A stretch of DNA of 25,693 nt. Origin: Oscillospiraceae bacterium. GTDB lineage: Bacteria > Bacillota_A > Clostridia > Saccharofermentanales > Saccharofermentanaceae. The notes beneath the pieces are model-generated. The model saw only the letters and a list, made by a program, of their open reading frames with translations. It was not told where the DNA came from and made no database searches. The position numbers and the translations under genes are program-made. The DNA lies in the NCBI GenBank assembly GCA_902803365.1, contig CADCPU010000184.1, positions 1-25,693 on the forward strand, in the 5' to 3' direction. How positions within the stretch are numbered: the first letter of the stretch is position 1; every line of letters starts with the position of its first letter. Below, piece after piece: positions 15,001 through 22,078 of this stretch.

Positions 15001-15236
15001 CCGATCCACAAACATCCGTCGGAAGTACTGGCAACCGCATTTGCTTCCGATGTCGGAAGTCCGTTGGAATTATCGTACAGTACAGCGGAATAACCTTCCT
15101 CACCTGAGCTCGGATCGACCTTGATCACGCTTCCGGTCGAATCAGCCACACCGGCAAATCCTGCCGCAAACAAAACAGCCGAGGCTATAACAACGCTCAG
15201 CACAATCTTACATTTATCAATAAAAGATCTCTTCAT
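12099..15236 (-). CDS. Membrane sensor with two-component-regulator propeller, Y_Y_Y domain and HD-GYP c-di-GMP phosphodiesterase
   Basis: A 1045-residue protein. The ATG at 15236 is preferred to an in-frame TTG five codons upstream; the ribosome-binding site is weak (GTGGGC). A signal/anchor segment lies at about 10-32. An extracellular beta-propeller follows, about 45-680, of Reg_prop repeats (GLPTSEANAVASTSDGCLWIG, DGLPSNRVRVVFENEDGTM and others), then a Y_Y_Y-type Ig domain to about 755. One membrane span sits near 770-792, then a helical linker and an HD-GYP domain (about 825-1000) with LLHDIGKIGIP, the HHERPDGKGYP signature and ADTFDAMYSDRPYR. HD-GYP enzymes hydrolyse c-di-GMP, so an outside ligand probably sets c-di-GMP breakdown inside. 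The last 40 residues are an acidic, low-complexity tail (EEGKPAEEGKENAAP). A TATAAT at 15282-15287 may be its -10. Confidence 0.93.
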   Translation of the reverse strand: MKRSFIDKCKIVLSVVIASAVLFAAGFAGVADSTGSVIKVDPSSGEEGYSAVLYDNSNGLPTSEANAVASTSDGCLWIGSYGGLIRYDGVSFERIDSTTGISSVCTLYVDSRDRLWIGTNDNGAAVMDKNEIKLYGKQDGLGSATIRAFCEDNNGEVYIATTHGISIVGTDGEIRTFDDPTLNTAYVRELMIGPDGTIFGVTIEGYVFSIAPDGNVIGYDCSKIGMEGVRAICPDYANPGYVYFGTEKSEIYHVRFGKEIDKERTIYTGNLESINCIREIMGQLWICADNGIGFWSDGRMISMDGLPVTSAVDDMLADFQGNLWFASSRQGVMKIVPNRFADIFVEYGLPSSVVNSTCLCDGRLYIGEDKGLKVVGDGVLINNVKLESCLTAGGQKIDCNDLITLLADSKIRSITKDSSGKLWIASFGDYGLVRFDPKEGRATSFTTEDGLPSNRVRVVFENEDGTMLAACTGGVVEIKGNLITKHYDTVYGLENLEVLTLSKDDKGNILAGTDGEGIYVINGPETRHIGVAEGLSSEVILRIKRDPVRNIFWIVASNALAYLDADLNVHKITTFPYANNFDLYENKSGDMWVLNSNGIHVVPVDELLNDNVEHVSHYGVSDGLPCITTSNSYSALSEDGVLYIAGNTCVGKVNIDEDFDSSVEYKLSVPFIEVDGEKVYPDDEGCFKISEDAQKVSIRAYVYSYALVDPTVRYMLEGFDTEMTSVRRSDMGLISYTNLKGGKYNFIIELENGSLSVKMSIIKTKSLFEKVWFRALLIALLIAGVVAVVLVFVRRRIKKLEKKALEDRKLIREICEAFAVTIDMKDKYTRGHSQRVANYTKMLADELGYDEETVEKYYDIALLHDIGKIGIPADILNKPGKLTDEEFEKIKEHPTRGNDVLEKIKIMPELAAGALSHHERPDGKGYPDHLKGDEIPRAAQIIAVADTFDAMYSDRPYRKRMNFEKVVSIITEVSGTQLTPDVVDAFLRIVEKGGFKAKNDVGGGTFDDIDNIHKKFAAEGKQPEEGKPAEEGKENAAPKDENGEG
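12107..12140 (+). terminator. metF terminator overlapping the 3' end of the convergent HD-GYP gene
   Basis: A 10-bp stem, 12107-12116 (CGCCGTTCTC) with 12123-12132 (GGGAGCGGCG), includes two G-U pairs on the plus-strand RNA, has a 6-base loop and is followed by TTTTCTTT. It lies 28 bases past the metF stop, inside the last codons of the minus-strand gene. Confidence 0.75.
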
Positions 15237-15345
15237 AACATTTGCCCACAATAAATCATTCGTATATAACCGTTCAGATTTATTATAGACCTAATTATTC
15301 TTTTATAATAAAAATACGCGCGATTATTAAATAAAACTTAACAAC

Positions 15346-15906
15346 TTACTTCAGTATGAGATATATGCCGCCCTTGGCATCGTTGATATCAACATATACG
15401 GTGTCATCTGAAGGATGTTTCATAAGCTGAAGATCAGACGGAACGCCGTCGATCGTAAGCTCTACATCAAATGTCTCTTCTTCAACATCAGGTTCATCGT
15501 AAACACCGACCGTCACGCTCATGGAACCGTTCCAGATATACTCGAGGTCCTGATCACCGAATGCCGCATCTCCGGTCCATTTATAGGTCTTGCCGTCAAC
15601 TCTCGCAACTATATCCCTGCCCTTGAACTCATAGACCCGAAGCCTTCTCTTGCGCTCGATCTCGCCCGTCGCGAAAAGCGTGACAGTAACGACCGCCACG
15701 ACGATAACTGCGGCAATACCGATCATATCTGTATTCTTCCTGTTCCTGAAAACCAAAAGAAAAACAAGGGCTGCTATGCACAAAACGATCGATATGATCC
15801 CCCAAAGACTTCCGCCTGCCACAGCAAGCCTGACCAAGCCAAACACAGCCAAAAGACACAATAGTCCTGTTACGACCGCTTCGCCCTTAATAAGTCTTTT
15901 TCCCAT
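15346..15906 (-). CDS. Small membrane protein with soluble C-terminal domain, unknown function
   Basis: A 186-residue protein. The ATG at 15906 is chosen because AAGAAGGGG precedes it; an upstream in-frame GTG overlaps the promoter and is unlikely. Three hydrophobic segments are visible: about 8-26 (AVVTGLLCLLAVFGLVRLAV), 30-48 (GIISIVLCIAALVFLLVF) and 56-75 (IGIAAVIVVAVVTVTLFA). They are followed by a basic stretch (ERKRRLR) and a beta-rich C-terminal domain of about 100 residues rich in Asp and Val. No family is recognised. It ends 110 bases before the HD-GYP sensor gene on the same strand, with no convincing terminator between them, so the two could be co-transcribed. Confidence 0.75.
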   Translation of the reverse strand: MGKRLIKGEAVVTGLLCLLAVFGLVRLAVAGGSLWGIISIVLCIAALVFLLVFRNRKNTDMIGIAAVIVVAVVTVTLFATGEIERKRRLRVYEFKGRDIVARVDGKTYKWTGDAAFGDQDLEYIWNGSMSVTVGVYDEPDVEEETFDVELTIDGVPSDLQLMKHPSDDTVYVDINDAKGGIYLILK

Positions 15907-15936
15907 CGATAGAGCCCCTTCTTCTAAGATTCCTCG

Positions 15937-15984
15937 ATTATACACAAATACCCGGACTCCCGCAAACTGCGGGGATCCGGGTAT
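15937..15984 (-). promoter_or_regulatory. Promoter of the 15906 gene overlapped by a long hairpin
   Basis: The minus strand has -35 TTGCGG (15960-15965), a 17-base spacer and -10 TATAAT (15937-15942), 30 bases before the ATG. A 17-bp inverted repeat with two imperfect positions (15948-15964 with 15968-15984, arms ATACCCGGA.../...TCCGGGTAT) covers the -35 and most of the spacer. No U-tract follows on either strand, so it is more like an operator or cruciform than a terminator. Confidence 0.6.
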
Positions 15985-16000
15985 CGGACAACCAGTTCTT

Positions 16001-16078
16001 ATTCCATATTTGCCCTCATTCCATTAGCCCTATTCCACTAAAGCCCTTATTCCGTTTAAGCCTTATCCCATGGCTTTA
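16001..16078. repeat. Degenerate short tandem repeat in the gap before eno's terminator
   Basis: ATTCCA-like hexamers occur at 16001, 16018, 16032, 16049 (ATTCCG) and 16065 (ATCCCA), spaced 14-17 bases, most followed by an AGCCCT-like stretch. The rest of the 355-base gap 15907-16261 holds a promoter/hairpin, this repeat, a T-rich stretch with three TTTTTTCG copies at 16159-16191 closed by GTCGC/GCGAC, and the eno terminator. I see no gene in it. Confidence 0.5.
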
Positions 16079-16198
16079 CTTCTATGTATCATCCCTGATT
16101 GTCGTGTGTATCTGTTGCCCTACACCCATAAAGACGCATACGTTTCATCGGGGTCGCATTTTTTCGAAAATTTTTTTCGATTATTTTTTCGCGACATA

Positions 16199-16230
16199 GA
16201 AAAGGCCCTCCGCAAAAGCGCGGAAGGCCT
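16199..16230 (-). terminator. Rho-independent terminator of eno
   Basis: On the minus strand an 11-bp stem AGGCCTTCCGC/GCGGAGGGCCT (one G-U pair, 6-base loop) is followed by TTTT. It starts 31 bases past the eno stop. Confidence 0.88.
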
Positions 16231-16261
16231 GACGTAAATAGGACAACTTATCATGGATGGG

Positions 16262-17663
<1,402 letters not shown>

Positions 17664-17687
17664 CCCCGCAACTTCACTGTCGCGGGG
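17664..17687 (-). terminator. Weak terminator of the 17697 lipoprotein gene
   Basis: On the minus strand a 6-bp GC stem CCCCGC/GCGGGG with a 12-base loop is followed by TTGATTTTAT. The T-rich part is also the eno -35, so read-through into eno is possible. Confidence 0.55.
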
Positions 17688-17696
17688 CTGTAATCT

Positions 17697-18314
17697 TTAA
17701 GTCAGATCTGTAGGTGATGTGATTCCGATATCCTTACATATCTGCTCGATCTTATCGAAATCATATGTCGTATTCTGTATCGATATCGAGATGGTGATGA
17801 TACCTGTGCCGTCCTTGTATATCGCCTGATACCAGTACTTTCCGGCTTCTTTCTCAGGATCCTTCTGTCCTTCTGCATTTGCATTTACAAATGCCATTGC
17901 GTAATTCTTGCCGTCGTCCGCCTTACCTGTTCCGACGATCGAATTTGCGATAGAGCGCTGTACTTCGTCAAAATCAGCCTGAGCTTTTGTCTCCTGGATA
18001 TAGTTCGCATATACGATCTCAACATCTACATTGTCGTTTTGAGACATTACCAGATAATAATCCGAGAACTCCCCTGCTTCAACCTCGAGCTTCGATATCC
18101 AAAGGGCTTGACGCTCCTCACCTGCGACATCGAACTTGTGATAACTGAGTTCTTTCGGGTGTCCCTTCGCATACTCTTCCTTTGAAAGTTCTGTAACGCC
18201 GTTCTTTTCGAGCGCCGATACAAAACTGTCTTTGCTAAATCCGCTTACCTTGGAACATGACGCCAGAACGGCAGCCATGAGGATCACGGATACAACCTTG
18301 AGCAAATTCTTCAT
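17697..18314 (-). CDS. Putative lipoprotein, unknown function
   Basis: A 205-residue protein with GGAGGAAGT directly before its ATG. Residues 1-20 are a lipoprotein signal (KNLLKVVSVILMAAVLASC) with the lipobox Cys20, so it should be anchored to the outer face of the membrane. The mature part is mixed alpha/beta and rich in Lys, Asp and Glu. It has a central YYLVMSQNDNVDVEIVYAN strand region and a C-terminal GIITISISIQNTTYDFDKI segment, typical of small clostridial lipoproteins of no known role. It starts 11 bases after the stop of the HD-domain gene, so the two share a transcript, though a functional link between them is not evident. Confidence 0.85.
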   Translation of the reverse strand: MKNLLKVVSVILMAAVLASCSKVSGFSKDSFVSALEKNGVTELSKEEYAKGHPKELSYHKFDVAGEERQALWISKLEVEAGEFSDYYLVMSQNDNVDVEIVYANYIQETKAQADFDEVQRSIANSIVGTGKADDGKNYAMAFVNANAEGQKDPEKEAGKYWYQAIYKDGTGIITISISIQNTTYDFDKIEQICKDIGITSPTDLT

Positions 18315-18325
18315 ACTTCCTCCGA

Positions 18326-19306
18326 TTACTTCTTGTAAGTTGGTTTATATACCTTAGTGTCGAGTCCGAAAATGGTCTTCTCCGTATTCTCGCCCGGCTT
18401 AAGATCCTTGTAGATCTTGTTGAACATCTCGAGCTTCGCATCAGCGTCGTCGATGTTATGGATGAGCACCGCCTCAGGAATGCAAGGCTTTGCGACCGCA
18501 CCGTACTCGAGCTCACCGTGGTGCGACGCGATGATGTGCTTCAGGAGTTCAACTCGTTCCTTATCGTAATTACCCTTCTGAGCTTCTTCTTCGATCATCT
18601 CGATGCCGTAGATCATGTGGCCCAAGCCCTGACCCAGAGGACTGTAAGAAGCAAATCCCAATTCATCCGTCTTGTACTCACGGATCTTACCGATATCGTG
18701 AAGAGCCGCACCGCAGATCAGGAGTTCCTGGTCGAGCGTCTTGTAAAGACCCGATACGAGCTTCGCAGCTACCGTTACGTTAAATGAGTGGAGCACGAGG
18801 CCGCCTGCCTTCTCATGGTGCATCGAGATCGCAGCAGACGAGCTTACGAACTCATCGTGATACTTGTTGAGAAGATTCGCCGCAAGCTTCGAGATCGGAT
18901 CAGTCGCACCCGGCTCAGCAGGCTTTACCATATCAACGAGCTGCATGATCTTCTTGAAGAGCTCCTCAGGATCCTCGTCGATATGCTGACCGAAGTCAGA
19001 CACCCTGATATCAGGATCGACGCACGGGACTGGCTCACCGTCGAGATTGACATAACCTCTGTCGTTTTTCACGAACTTACAATAATAGACTTTATTCTCC
19101 ACAATGCCCTTGAGCTTCAATGACTCAGGAGTAACATCGAACATACTTGCCTTGACCTGTGAGTAGCCGTCGTAAAAGAACATAGCCACATATGTCTTGC
19201 CCGCAGCAGTCTTACCGCAATCCTCGATCCTGCGAAGATATGCGGGGCGGTTCACGTTCGTTCCGGGACGAAGATCGCCAAGCTTCGGATATTCACTGTT
19301 TTTCAT
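18326..19306 (-). CDS. YhaM-family HD-domain protein (probable 3'-5' exoribonuclease)
   Basis: A 326-residue cytoplasmic protein with GGAGG 5-6 bases before its ATG; B. subtilis YhaM is about 314. Residues about 8-100 resemble an OB-fold nucleic-acid-binding domain (RPAYLRRIEDCGKTAAGK, TYVAMFFYDGYSQVKASMFD). Residues about 160-300 form the HD domain with metal ligands His173 (VLHSFNV), His203-Asp204 (ALHDIGK), His262-His263 (ASHHGELEYG) and Asp286 (IHNIDDADAK). The HHGELEYGAVAKP stretch is characteristic of the YhaM branch. Family members degrade single-stranded RNA or DNA from the 3' end with Mn or Co. It is the first gene of a two-gene unit with a lipoprotein. Confidence 0.88.
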   Translation of the reverse strand: MKNSEYPKLGDLRPGTNVNRPAYLRRIEDCGKTAAGKTYVAMFFYDGYSQVKASMFDVTPESLKLKGIVENKVYYCKFVKNDRGYVNLDGEPVPCVDPDIRVSDFGQHIDEDPEELFKKIMQLVDMVKPAEPGATDPISKLAANLLNKYHDEFVSSSAAISMHHEKAGGLVLHSFNVTVAAKLVSGLYKTLDQELLICGAALHDIGKIREYKTDELGFASYSPLGQGLGHMIYGIEMIEEEAQKGNYDKERVELLKHIIASHHGELEYGAVAKPCIPEAVLIHNIDDADAKLEMFNKIYKDLKPGENTEKTIFGLDTKVYKPTYKK

Positions 19307-19324
19307 TAATACCTCCGAATAAAA

Positions 19325-19368
19325 GCCGCCATGACGCGGCCTTGATTTTTTCTGTGTCTATATTATCA
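19325..19368 (-). promoter_or_regulatory. Extended -10 promoter and leader hairpin of the YhaM-like gene
   Basis: The minus strand has TGATAATAT (19360-19368), an extended -10, 53 bases before the ATG. The leader then forms a short 5-bp GCCGC/GCGGC hairpin (19325-19340) followed by TTTTATT, ending about 6 bases before the GGAGG. It could be a weak attenuator; the stem is short. Confidence 0.4.
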
Positions 19369-19436
19369 CAATGATCAGGCTTTATATAATAAAACATCTA
19401 TTTTGGCGAACATGCCGATAAAATCGCCTCAACAAT

Positions 19437-19445
19437 TGATATAAT
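19437..19445 (+). promoter_or_regulatory. Extended -10 promoter of the 19479 gene
   Basis: TGATATAAT is an exact extended -10, 33 bases before the ATG. No good -35 is visible. The same nonamer precedes the LysR gene at 4018-4026. Confidence 0.55.
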
Positions 19446-19478
19446 CTACTCAATGAAATGATACAAGGAAGGTATGTT

Positions 19479-20072
19479 ATGGAAACGATGATCTATAGCC
19501 TCACAGGCATTCTCTACGCAGCAGCCGAGAAACAGGAACTGACACAAAAGATCCTCGAGCAGGACAAGGACGCATACATCGACAGTATGTTCCCTCTGGA
19601 TATATTCGTGATCATATTCGGCGGACTTGTCGTCGCAGCGATCGTCGGACTCATTGTCTCGATCGTTTTTTTCAAGAAGAACCGCAAGGCCGGTGCGGAC
19701 GCCGCTTATCTCATCCGGTTTATCGGAAGCGCGATAGCCTGCGGCGCAGCAACTCTCACATTTGCCGGTATGTTCGCCATGATGATCATAGCAACTGTCT
19801 TCCCGAGATGGATACTCGACCAGAAGATCAACGTCAACAAGACTGTTATCACACATAAATATATCGAGGCAGGAAGCACGGCTACCAGTGAGGAACATGT
19901 AAGCACGTCTGACTCCTATATACTCTCGGATGACGAAGGTGAAAAGTACTCAGTAACCAAAAACGTCTACGACAATGTCGAGCTCGGCGGCGAATACTAC
20001 TGCGCACGCCTGGGCAGCATGAACAACTGCTTCAACATCTACGACACTGACGAATACGTTTACAACAAGTGA
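19479..20072 (+). CDS. Membrane protein with two predicted spans, unknown function
   Basis: A 197-residue protein. The ATG at 19479 is chosen because AAGGAAGG lies 5-6 bases upstream. There is a weakly hydrophobic N-terminus (MIYSLTGILYAAAEK). Two strong membrane segments follow, about residues 38-63 (PLDIFVIIFGGLVVAAIVGL onward) and 80-107 (FIGSAIACGAATLTFAGMFA onward), separated by a basic loop (FFKKNRKAG). A polar C-terminal domain of about 85 residues is rich in Asp, Ser, Thr and Tyr. No family is recognised. The overall plan (N-terminal spans, acidic beta-type tail) is like the 15346-15906 protein, but I see no clear sequence match. Its stop codon abuts the stop of a minus-strand 50-residue ORF. 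Confidence 0.8.
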   Translation: METMIYSLTGILYAAAEKQELTQKILEQDKDAYIDSMFPLDIFVIIFGGLVVAAIVGLIVSIVFFKKNRKAGADAAYLIRFIGSAIACGAATLTFAGMFAMMIIATVFPRWILDQKINVNKTVITHKYIEAGSTATSEEHVSTSDSYILSDDEGEKYSVTKNVYDNVELGGEYYCARLGSMNNCFNIYDTDEYVYNK

Positions 20073-20225
20073 TCAATCGTATTCGATCTCAAACTGGATA
20101 ACAACAGAGACCGTGATGACTTCCTTGTCATTCACGGTCTCTTTCTCTTCTCCGGCACCTATCCCGAAGATCTCGCAAAAAAAGACGATCACAGAACCTG
20201 CGATCGCCATTATGGTCTTTATCAT
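20073..20225 (-). CDS. 50-residue single-span peptide
   Basis: ATG at 20225, TGA at 20073-20075, with an excellent GGAGG 8 bases before the start, so translation is likely although the ORF is short. It reads MIKTIMAIAGSVIVFFCEIF as a hydrophobic N-terminal segment, then GIGAGEEKETVNDKE and a beta-like VITVSVVIQFEIEYD tail, which is strongly acidic. It is either a single-pass membrane peptide or an exported one. It lies 48 bases after the leucine-rich-repeat gene on the same strand and could be the third gene of that operon. Its coding region also contains the terminator of the convergent membrane-protein gene, so part of its sequence serves two purposes. No family is recognised. Confidence 0.6.
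   Translation of the reverse strand: MIKTIMAIAGSVIVFFCEIFGIGAGEEKETVNDKEVITVSVVIQFEIEYD
20106..20150 (+). terminator. Terminator of the 19479 gene, inside the antisense 50-residue ORF
   Basis: An 11-bp stem AGAGACCGTGA/TCACGGTCTCT continues into TGAC/GTCA with a single bulged T, has a 6-base loop and is followed by TTCTCTTC. It lies 33 bases past the stop of the plus-strand gene. The U-tract is interrupted by C, so efficiency is uncertain. Confidence 0.6.
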
Positions 20226-20236
20226 CTTGATTACCT

Positions 20237-20258
20237 CCTTAAGCGTCTTTACTTAAGG
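20237..20258 (-). promoter_or_regulatory. Hairpin overlapping the Shine-Dalgarno of the 50-residue ORF
   Basis: A 7-bp inverted repeat CCTTAAG-N8-CTTAAGG lies directly upstream of the small ORF. The last two G residues of the 3' arm are the start of AAGGAGG, so folding would hide part of the ribosome-binding site. It also lies just past the leucine-rich-repeat gene. Confidence 0.5.
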
Positions 20259-20273
20259 GATGTAATCTGCGCG

Positions 20274-20777
20274 TCATTTCTTCTCGTTATACTTGAACGC
20301 ATCCGGGCTGATCTCAACGTCAGGCCCGCAGATCACGTTCTCCGGCTTTAAGCTGTCACAGCCTCCGAAAGCCCACGGATGGATCTTCTTAAGTTTCTTA
20401 CCGCACACGACCTTCTTCAATTTCTTGCAGTCCTTAAACGCAAACGGCGGTATCGAGATGACCCCGTCAGGGATCACGATCTCTTCGATATTCATCCTAA
20501 CGAAAGTATGCCCCCACAGCGTCTGAAGCGCAGACGGCAGCTTGAGCTCCGTGATGTTTTCGCACCCGTCAAAGATAAACTCGCCCATATCCGTTACGAC
20601 ATCAGGGATAGTCACAGACCTGATCTCCTTATGCCCGTCGAACAGCTTATCGAAAAGCACCGTCACCGGTCGTCCGCCGTACACCTCCGGGATCTTGACA
20701 TCCTGCTCGTCCCCCTGATAGCTCATCGCCGTATATGAATTTCCGTCAAAGTTAAGTTGGTAGTAAAAATTCTGCAT
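20274..20777 (-). CDS. BspA-type leucine-rich-repeat (LRR_5) protein
   Basis: A 167-residue protein with GGGAAGGG about 7 bases before its ATG. After an N-terminal strand region (FYYQLNFDGNSYTAMSY), four or five repeats of the LRR_5/BspA type follow, with the pattern I.sVtIPd.V..IG...F.gC..L: EIRSVTIPDVVTDMGEFIFD, ITELKLPSALQTLWGHTF, IEEIVIPDGVISIPPFAFKD and LKKVVCGKKLKKIHPWAFGG. No signal peptide is visible, so this copy is probably intracellular, unlike the better-known surface BspA proteins. It starts only 2 bases after the stop of the DUF3783 gene, so translational coupling is likely. The repeat suggests a binding role; the partner is unknown. Confidence 0.85.
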   Translation of the reverse strand: MQNFYYQLNFDGNSYTAMSYQGDEQDVKIPEVYGGRPVTVLFDKLFDGHKEIRSVTIPDVVTDMGEFIFDGCENITELKLPSALQTLWGHTFVRMNIEEIVIPDGVISIPPFAFKDCKKLKKVVCGKKLKKIHPWAFGGCDSLKPENVICGPDVEISPDAFKYNEKK

Positions 20778-20779
20778 GT

Positions 20780-21136
20780 TTACGCCCTTCCCTGATGTTC
20801 TTCCTTGAGGTGCTCGATGAGCTCATAGATCGACCAGCCCGCATTATGCATCGTCGACACGGCCTTGAGCGCCACCGGCTTGACCCCGAGCGACTTGTAC
20901 GTCCTCAGGAACGAATCAAGCTTATTGTCATCAAACCCGATGAACACCAACACCTCCGGCATCACATAAAGCGGCGGGATCTTAACGCTCTTGCGCGCAT
21001 CCTTCCCCGTGAAAAAGCTCATCACCACGCGGTCCAGATCGCCGCTGCCGATCGTCACGATCTCCTCGCCGATCTTGTCAGCCGTGTACCTGACCGCCAT
21101 CTGCTTTTCGTTATCCTTAACATGCATAAGTATCAT
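20780..21136 (-). CDS. DUF3783 domain protein
   Basis: A 118-residue soluble protein with GAGGTG about 8 bases before its ATG. Residues about 58-115 match my memory of the DUF3783 signature: PEVLVFIGFDDNKLDSFLR, then LGVKPVALKAVSTMHNAGW and SIYELIEHLKEEH. The N-terminal half (about 10-55) is a separate small alpha/beta region with no motif I know. DUF3783 proteins are small, mostly clostridial and of unknown function. It is the first gene of an operon with the leucine-rich-repeat protein. Confidence 0.8.
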   Translation of the reverse strand: MILMHVKDNEKQMAVRYTADKIGEEIVTIGSGDLDRVVMSFFTGKDARKSVKIPPLYVMPEVLVFIGFDDNKLDSFLRTYKSLGVKPVALKAVSTMHNAGWSIYELIEHLKEEHQGRA

Positions 21137-21160
21137 TCTAAGTCACCTCGTCGCGGTCTT

Positions 21161-21169
21161 ATTGTACCA
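21161..21169 (-). promoter_or_regulatory. Extended -10 promoter of the DUF3783 operon
   Basis: The minus strand reads TGGTACAAT, an extended -10 (TGnTACAAT), 24 bases before the ATG at 21136. The region further upstream is GC-rich with no -35. The 42-bp repeat array begins 31 bases further on. Confidence 0.5.
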
Positions 21170-21199
21170 CACCCGCGCCCGCCCCACGGTCACCCCGCA

Positions 21200-21308
21200 T
21201 TTTTGCTACCCTACGGAGCAGTGCCAAAACCCCACTTTTCATTTTTGCTACCTAGGGGAGCAAAAACGAAAACGCCCCTCACGAAGCTGCTTCCTAAGGT
21301 AGCAAAAA
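21200..21308. repeat. 42-bp-period intergenic repeat array, locus 2
   Basis: TTTTTGCTACC is at 21200 and 21242 (42 apart), AGCAAAAAC at 21259, and GGTAGCAAAAA at 21298. The offsets from the second copy (17 to the partial copy, 56 to the inverted copy) are identical to those at 5063, 5080 and 5119 in locus 1. The sequence between them is also alike in both loci (AGCAAAAACGAAAA, then a GCCCC stretch, then AAGCTGCT). It lies between the promoter of one minus-strand unit and the terminator of the next. The 256-base gap 21137-21392 holds no gene. Confidence 0.85.
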
Positions 21309-21334
21309 CCGCAGGAGCCCTGAAAACACGCAGC

Positions 21335-21371
21335 AAAAAGCCCCGCCCTCACAATAAAGTGAAGCCGGGGC
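21335..21371 (-). terminator. Rho-independent terminator of the acidic lipoprotein gene
   Basis: On the minus strand a 13-bp stem with one mismatch (GCCCCGGCTTCAC with GTGAGGGCGGGGC) and a 6-base loop is followed by five T residues, then GCTGCG. It lies 21 bases past the stop. As at locus 1, the repeat array starts just beyond. Confidence 0.88.
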
Positions 21372-21392
21372 GCTTATGCATCAACTTATAGA

Positions 21393-22010
21393 TCAGTCAT
21401 CAAGGACCTTGGTGATGTCTGTGAGCTCGAAAAAGTCCACAACGTCGTCGAGCGTGTCTTCGTCGTCGGTATTGATCATGAGGAGCACGTTCTCCTTGTT
21501 TTGGAACTCGGATACATAAATATCCGTACCGTCGCAATCAAACCAAGCCATGATCTCCGTTTCTTCCTCATCTGCGATAGCCCAGTCATCTGCTGAATCG
21601 CAAAGATCGTCATCCCAGAGGTCGACCGTATCATTAAGGTAATCGATAGCAGCATCTTCGTTCTTGAATGTCAGGAGCACGAGGAATGTGCCGTACTCTT
21701 CACCGCCTTTGCAGTAGAGAGAGAACTCCTCGAGCTTATCGCCTGCAGGTGCGTAGCCGCCGTTCTCAAATGCTTCACCAAGAAATTCGAAGTCGTCATC
21801 GTCACCAAAAGCGCAAACGCCTTTCTTGCTGAGGCCCTCTTCCTCGAGCCACTCTTCCATATCCTCGATATCCTTGTCCTTTGCGTCAACCTCATCGAGG
21901 AACTCATCGAACTTGTCTACCGTGATGGTCGACTTCTTAAACATGCTGCAGCCGGAAAGACAAGCCGCGAGGCAAGCTGCTGCGAGCACTGAAACCATAA
22001 CCTTCTTCAT
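21393..22010 (-). CDS. Acidic lipoprotein, unknown function
   Basis: A 205-residue protein. The ATG at 22010 is chosen because GGGAGG lies about 8 bases upstream; the longer frame starts before this site. Residues 1-21 are a lipoprotein signal (KKVMVSVLAAACLAACLSGC) with lipobox Cys21. The mature protein is extremely rich in Asp and Glu with few basic residues (for instance DEFLDEVDAKDKDIEDMEEW and DDDDFEF). It ends in an alpha/beta region with a NVLLMINTDDEDTLDDVVDF segment. Such acidity could bind cations, but that is inference. No family is recognised. It is monocistronic with its own promoter and terminator. Confidence 0.82.
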   Translation of the reverse strand: MKKVMVSVLAAACLAACLSGCSMFKKSTITVDKFDEFLDEVDAKDKDIEDMEEWLEEEGLSKKGVCAFGDDDDFEFLGEAFENGGYAPAGDKLEEFSLYCKGGEEYGTFLVLLTFKNEDAAIDYLNDTVDLWDDDLCDSADDWAIADEEETEIMAWFDCDGTDIYVSEFQNKENVLLMINTDDEDTLDDVVDFFELTDITKVLDD

Positions 22011-22048
22011 ATAAAAAACCTCCCAATACCACATATGATATTAAACTA

Positions 22049-22078
22049 ATATTACTTGTGATCTGTTATACGTGTCAA
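22049..22078 (-). promoter_or_regulatory. Promoter of the acidic lipoprotein gene
   Basis: The minus strand has a perfect -35 TTGACA (22073-22078), an 18-base spacer and -10 TAATAT (22049-22054), 38 bases before the ATG at 22010. It is the best -35 in the window. Confidence 0.65.

Noticed and set aside
15282..15345. A terminator between the 15346 gene and the HD-GYP gene
   Set aside because: The only inverted repeat (ATTAT...ATAAT) is short and AT-only and would not form a stable stem.
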